Position numbers and translations under genes: made by a program. Source: Tateyamaria sp. (GTDB lineage Bacteria > Pseudomonadota > Alphaproteobacteria > Rhodobacterales > Rhodobacteraceae). Taken from it: 17,039 nucleotides of DNA. The stretch spans positions 1 through 17,039 of the forward strand of contig JABITU010000224.1 of assembly GCA_018668195.1 (NCBI GenBank), in the 5' to 3' direction. Positions 15,568 through 17,039 of this stretch are shown in pieces (within the stretch, counting starts at the first letter, position 1; every line of letters begins with the position of its first letter). Under the pieces are notes generated by a model, which was given only the letters and a program-made list of their open reading frames with translations, did no database searches and was not told the DNA's origin.

Positions 15568-16047
15568 TCATAGGCCGAGTTCTGTCAGACTGGGGCGATC
15601 TGCGGGGCGCGGGCCCTCGGGCCACAAGAATTTTCGATCTGTCTCATCGATGGGCACATCGTTGATGGATGCATGGCGCACGGCCATGTGGCCCGTATCG
15701 CTAAATTCCCAATTTTCGTTTCCATGCGCGCGAACCCACTGTCCGCGCGCGCCACACCATTCGTAACAAAAACGCACAGCGATCCTGTTTTCTGTGTGGG
15801 CCCAAATCTCCTTGATCAGTCGGTAACCTGATTCCTTGGCCCACTTACGTTCCAGAAATGCTTCGACATCAGCGCGACCGTTCAGAAATTCAGACCGGTT
15901 GCGCCATTTTGTATCAGGTGTGTAGGCCATGGCGATCTTGGCTGGATTGCGCATGTTCCAAGCATTTTCAGCGATGCGAACCTTTTTGACCGCATCCTCG
16001 TAAGTGAAGGGTGGCAGCGGTGGCCTATGCGGCGTGTGGCTGTTCAT
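15568..16047 (-). CDS. DUF1348 / NTF2-like fold protein in the cyanate operon
   Basis: 159 aa that belong to the DUF1348, nuclear transport factor 2-like group. Seen are FTYEDAVKKVRIAENAWNMR near residue 14, PAKIAMAYTPDTKWRNRSEF at 35-54, GRADVEAFLERKW at 57-69, RVRFCYEW-like RIAVRFCYEWCG at 88-99, and WEFSDTGHMAVRHASINDVP at 113-132. NTF2-fold proteins form small cones that bind ligands or act as isomerases and hydrolases; this family has no firm function that I know of. It starts 12 nt after the ABC ATPase stop and lies 33 nt before cynS, so a link to cyanate use is likely. Its ribosome binding site is weak, unlike that of cynS. Confidence 0.88.
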   Translation of the reverse strand: MNSHTPHRPPLPPFTYEDAVKKVRIAENAWNMRNPAKIAMAYTPDTKWRNRSEFLNGRADVEAFLERKWAKESGYRLIKEIWAHTENRIAVRFCYEWCGARGQWVRAHGNENWEFSDTGHMAVRHASINDVPIDETDRKFLWPEGPRPADRPSLTELGL

Positions 16048-16059
16048 TGCTGGCGTCTT

Positions 16060-16968
16060 TCACTCGTTGATCGCGCGCAAAGGTGGGGTTTCGCGCGCGG
16101 GCTCCTCTCTGAGTGGCGTGGTCTTGTCGATGTGCACCGTTTCGGGCCGTTCGTCAGACCCACCAGATGGGTCCCCGGCTAGCTCTTTTGAGCGTTGTCC
16201 AAGGAACTGCACAAGATGATTGCGAATTGCGTAGTAGTTTGGATGTTCCACGATCTCGGTGCGGCTACGCGGTCTAGGGATAGTAATCTCAACCGATTCT
16301 ACCACACGGGCCATCGGACCATTCGTCATCAAAAGAATGCGGTCCGCGAGCAGGATTGCCTCGTCGATGTCATGGGTGATCATAAAGACAGTTTGCTCAG
16401 TCTGGCTCCAGACGTTGATAAGCTCATCTTGGATCGTTCCGCGCGTCAGTGCGTCCAGCGCGCCAAAGGGTTCATCCAGAAGCAACAGTTTAGGCTCATT
16501 GGCAAATGCACGCGCGATAGACACGCGTTGCCGCATGCCACCCGACAACTGGCTAGGTTTGCGATGGATAGCATCGCCAGTCAGGCCAACTTTTTCCAAA
16601 AATGCGGTGGAATGTTCAACGACCTGTTGCTTTGTCCACTCAGGAAACCGTGCGGCAACAGCAAATGTCACATTTTTTAACGCGGTCAGCCACGGCAGCA
16701 ACGAATAGTTCTGAAACACGACACCCCGGTCCAGACTGGGACCGGACACATGCTCGCCATCCATCTTCACAACACCGCTTGTCGGCTCAGACAAGCCTGC
16801 AAGAATGTTCATGATAGTGGATTTTCCGCAGCCAGAATGGCCCAGTATGCAAACGAACTCACCCTTTTCGACGCCAAAGGTAGAGTTTTCAAAAACCGTC
16901 ATTGTACCGCCGGAACCATCGGAAAATTGCTGCGTCAGACGCTCGATCGACAGAAATGGTTTCGCCAT
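16060..16968 (-). CDS. cynD: ABC transporter ATP-binding protein, nitrate/cyanate type (NrtD/CynD-like)
   Basis: 302 aa. Walker A GHSGCGKS is at 43-50, the Q-loop Gln at 86, the signature LSGGMRQ at 141-147, Walker B LLLLDEP with Asp165-Glu166, and the switch His at 199 (ITHD). The tail of the conserved domain (LLMTNGPMARVVESVEITIP, HPNYYAIRNHLVQFL) is typical of nitrate/sulfonate/cyanate importers. The last 45 or so residues (after LGQRSKEL) are polar, low in hydrophobics and probably disordered. A strong AAGGAG Shine-Dalgarno precedes the ATG. Operon position beside cynS points to cyanate as substrate; by sequence alone nitrate or a similar anion is possible, so the symbol is by context. 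Confidence 0.88.
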   Translation of the reverse strand: MAKPFLSIERLTQQFSDGSGGTMTVFENSTFGVEKGEFVCILGHSGCGKSTIMNILAGLSEPTSGVVKMDGEHVSGPSLDRGVVFQNYSLLPWLTALKNVTFAVAARFPEWTKQQVVEHSTAFLEKVGLTGDAIHRKPSQLSGGMRQRVSIARAFANEPKLLLLDEPFGALDALTRGTIQDELINVWSQTEQTVFMITHDIDEAILLADRILLMTNGPMARVVESVEITIPRPRSRTEIVEHPNYYAIRNHLVQFLGQRSKELAGDPSGGSDERPETVHIDKTTPLREEPARETPPLRAINE

Positions 16969-16979
16969 CTTGTTTCTCC

Positions 16980-17039
16980 TTATTCTACGTAAGCAACAGC
17001 GCGTTGCAGGCGGGCGAATGCCGCATCAAGCAGCATGCC
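16980..17039 (-). CDS. ABC transporter permease, C-terminus only (partial)
   Basis: Nineteen residues (GMLLDAAFARLQRAVAYVE) and a TAA stop are in frame from the right edge. The end resembles the C-terminus of NrtB/SsuC-type permeases (GLLLD then an amphipathic helix). The stop lies 11 nt before the ATPase ATG, so it is the permease of the same importer. The rest of the gene and the binding protein would lie beyond the window. Confidence 0.7.
   Translation of the reverse strand, partial: GMLLDAAFARLQRAVAYVE

Noticed and set aside
1..17039. tRNA, rRNA and CRISPR arrays
   Set aside because: Scanned by eye on both strands; no cloverleaf-like tRNA, rRNA or spaced direct repeats were found.

Overview
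The window looks like chromosome of an alphaproteobacterium of the order Rhodobacterales (Roseobacter group). This is judged from the protein sequences, the moderately high GC coding regions, the tightly coupled operons, and a 3'-gene repeat (11474-11535) that I recall as common in that order. I see no tRNA, rRNA, CRISPR array, phage gene or intact transposase. The window holds 16 genes. The two at the edges, a sugar-binding protein on the left and a permease on the right, are partial.

Region 1 (1-2460, minus): a sugar-type ABC importer. A MalK/UgpC-like ATPase is followed by a solute-binding protein cut by the left edge. A perfect 20-bp palindrome (2411-2430) upstream of the ATPase looks like a LacI-family operator. 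Region 2 (2504-6980): glutaryl-CoA dehydrogenase is divergent from a LysR regulator, and an alpha-beta fused thiamine-diphosphate E1 dehydrogenase lies downstream of it on the same strand. Together they suggest catabolism of lysine, tryptophan or glutarate, or of 2-oxo acids. Region 3 (7161-9518, minus): an SRAP/YedK DNA-protein crosslink protein and a secreted UshA-like 5'-nucleotidase, with a terminator between them.

Region 4 (9660-11469, plus): DUF952, DUF1330 and pyrD (quinone-linked dihydroorotate dehydrogenase), joined by stop/start overlaps. Region 5 (11532-14326): a MerR regulator is divergent from two tandem hotdog thioesterases and a MATE exporter, which are also nearly overlapping. 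Overlapping candidate promoters and a small dyad sit between them.

Region 6 (14326-15063) is non-coding. A 263-bp MITE-like element, with 18-bp terminal inverted repeats (17/18) and a TA duplication, is inserted exactly in the merR stop codon. Taking it out restores TAA and the same protein. An AT-rich stretch follows. Region 7 (15064-17039, minus): a cyanate-use operon of ABC permease (partial), ATPase, DUF1348/NTF2-like protein and cyanase. It would import cyanate and convert it to ammonium and CO2.

The least explained items are the MITE in the stop codon, the orphan E1 fusion beside gcdH, the DUF1348 protein inside the cyanase operon, and the DUF952-DUF1330-pyrD coupling.
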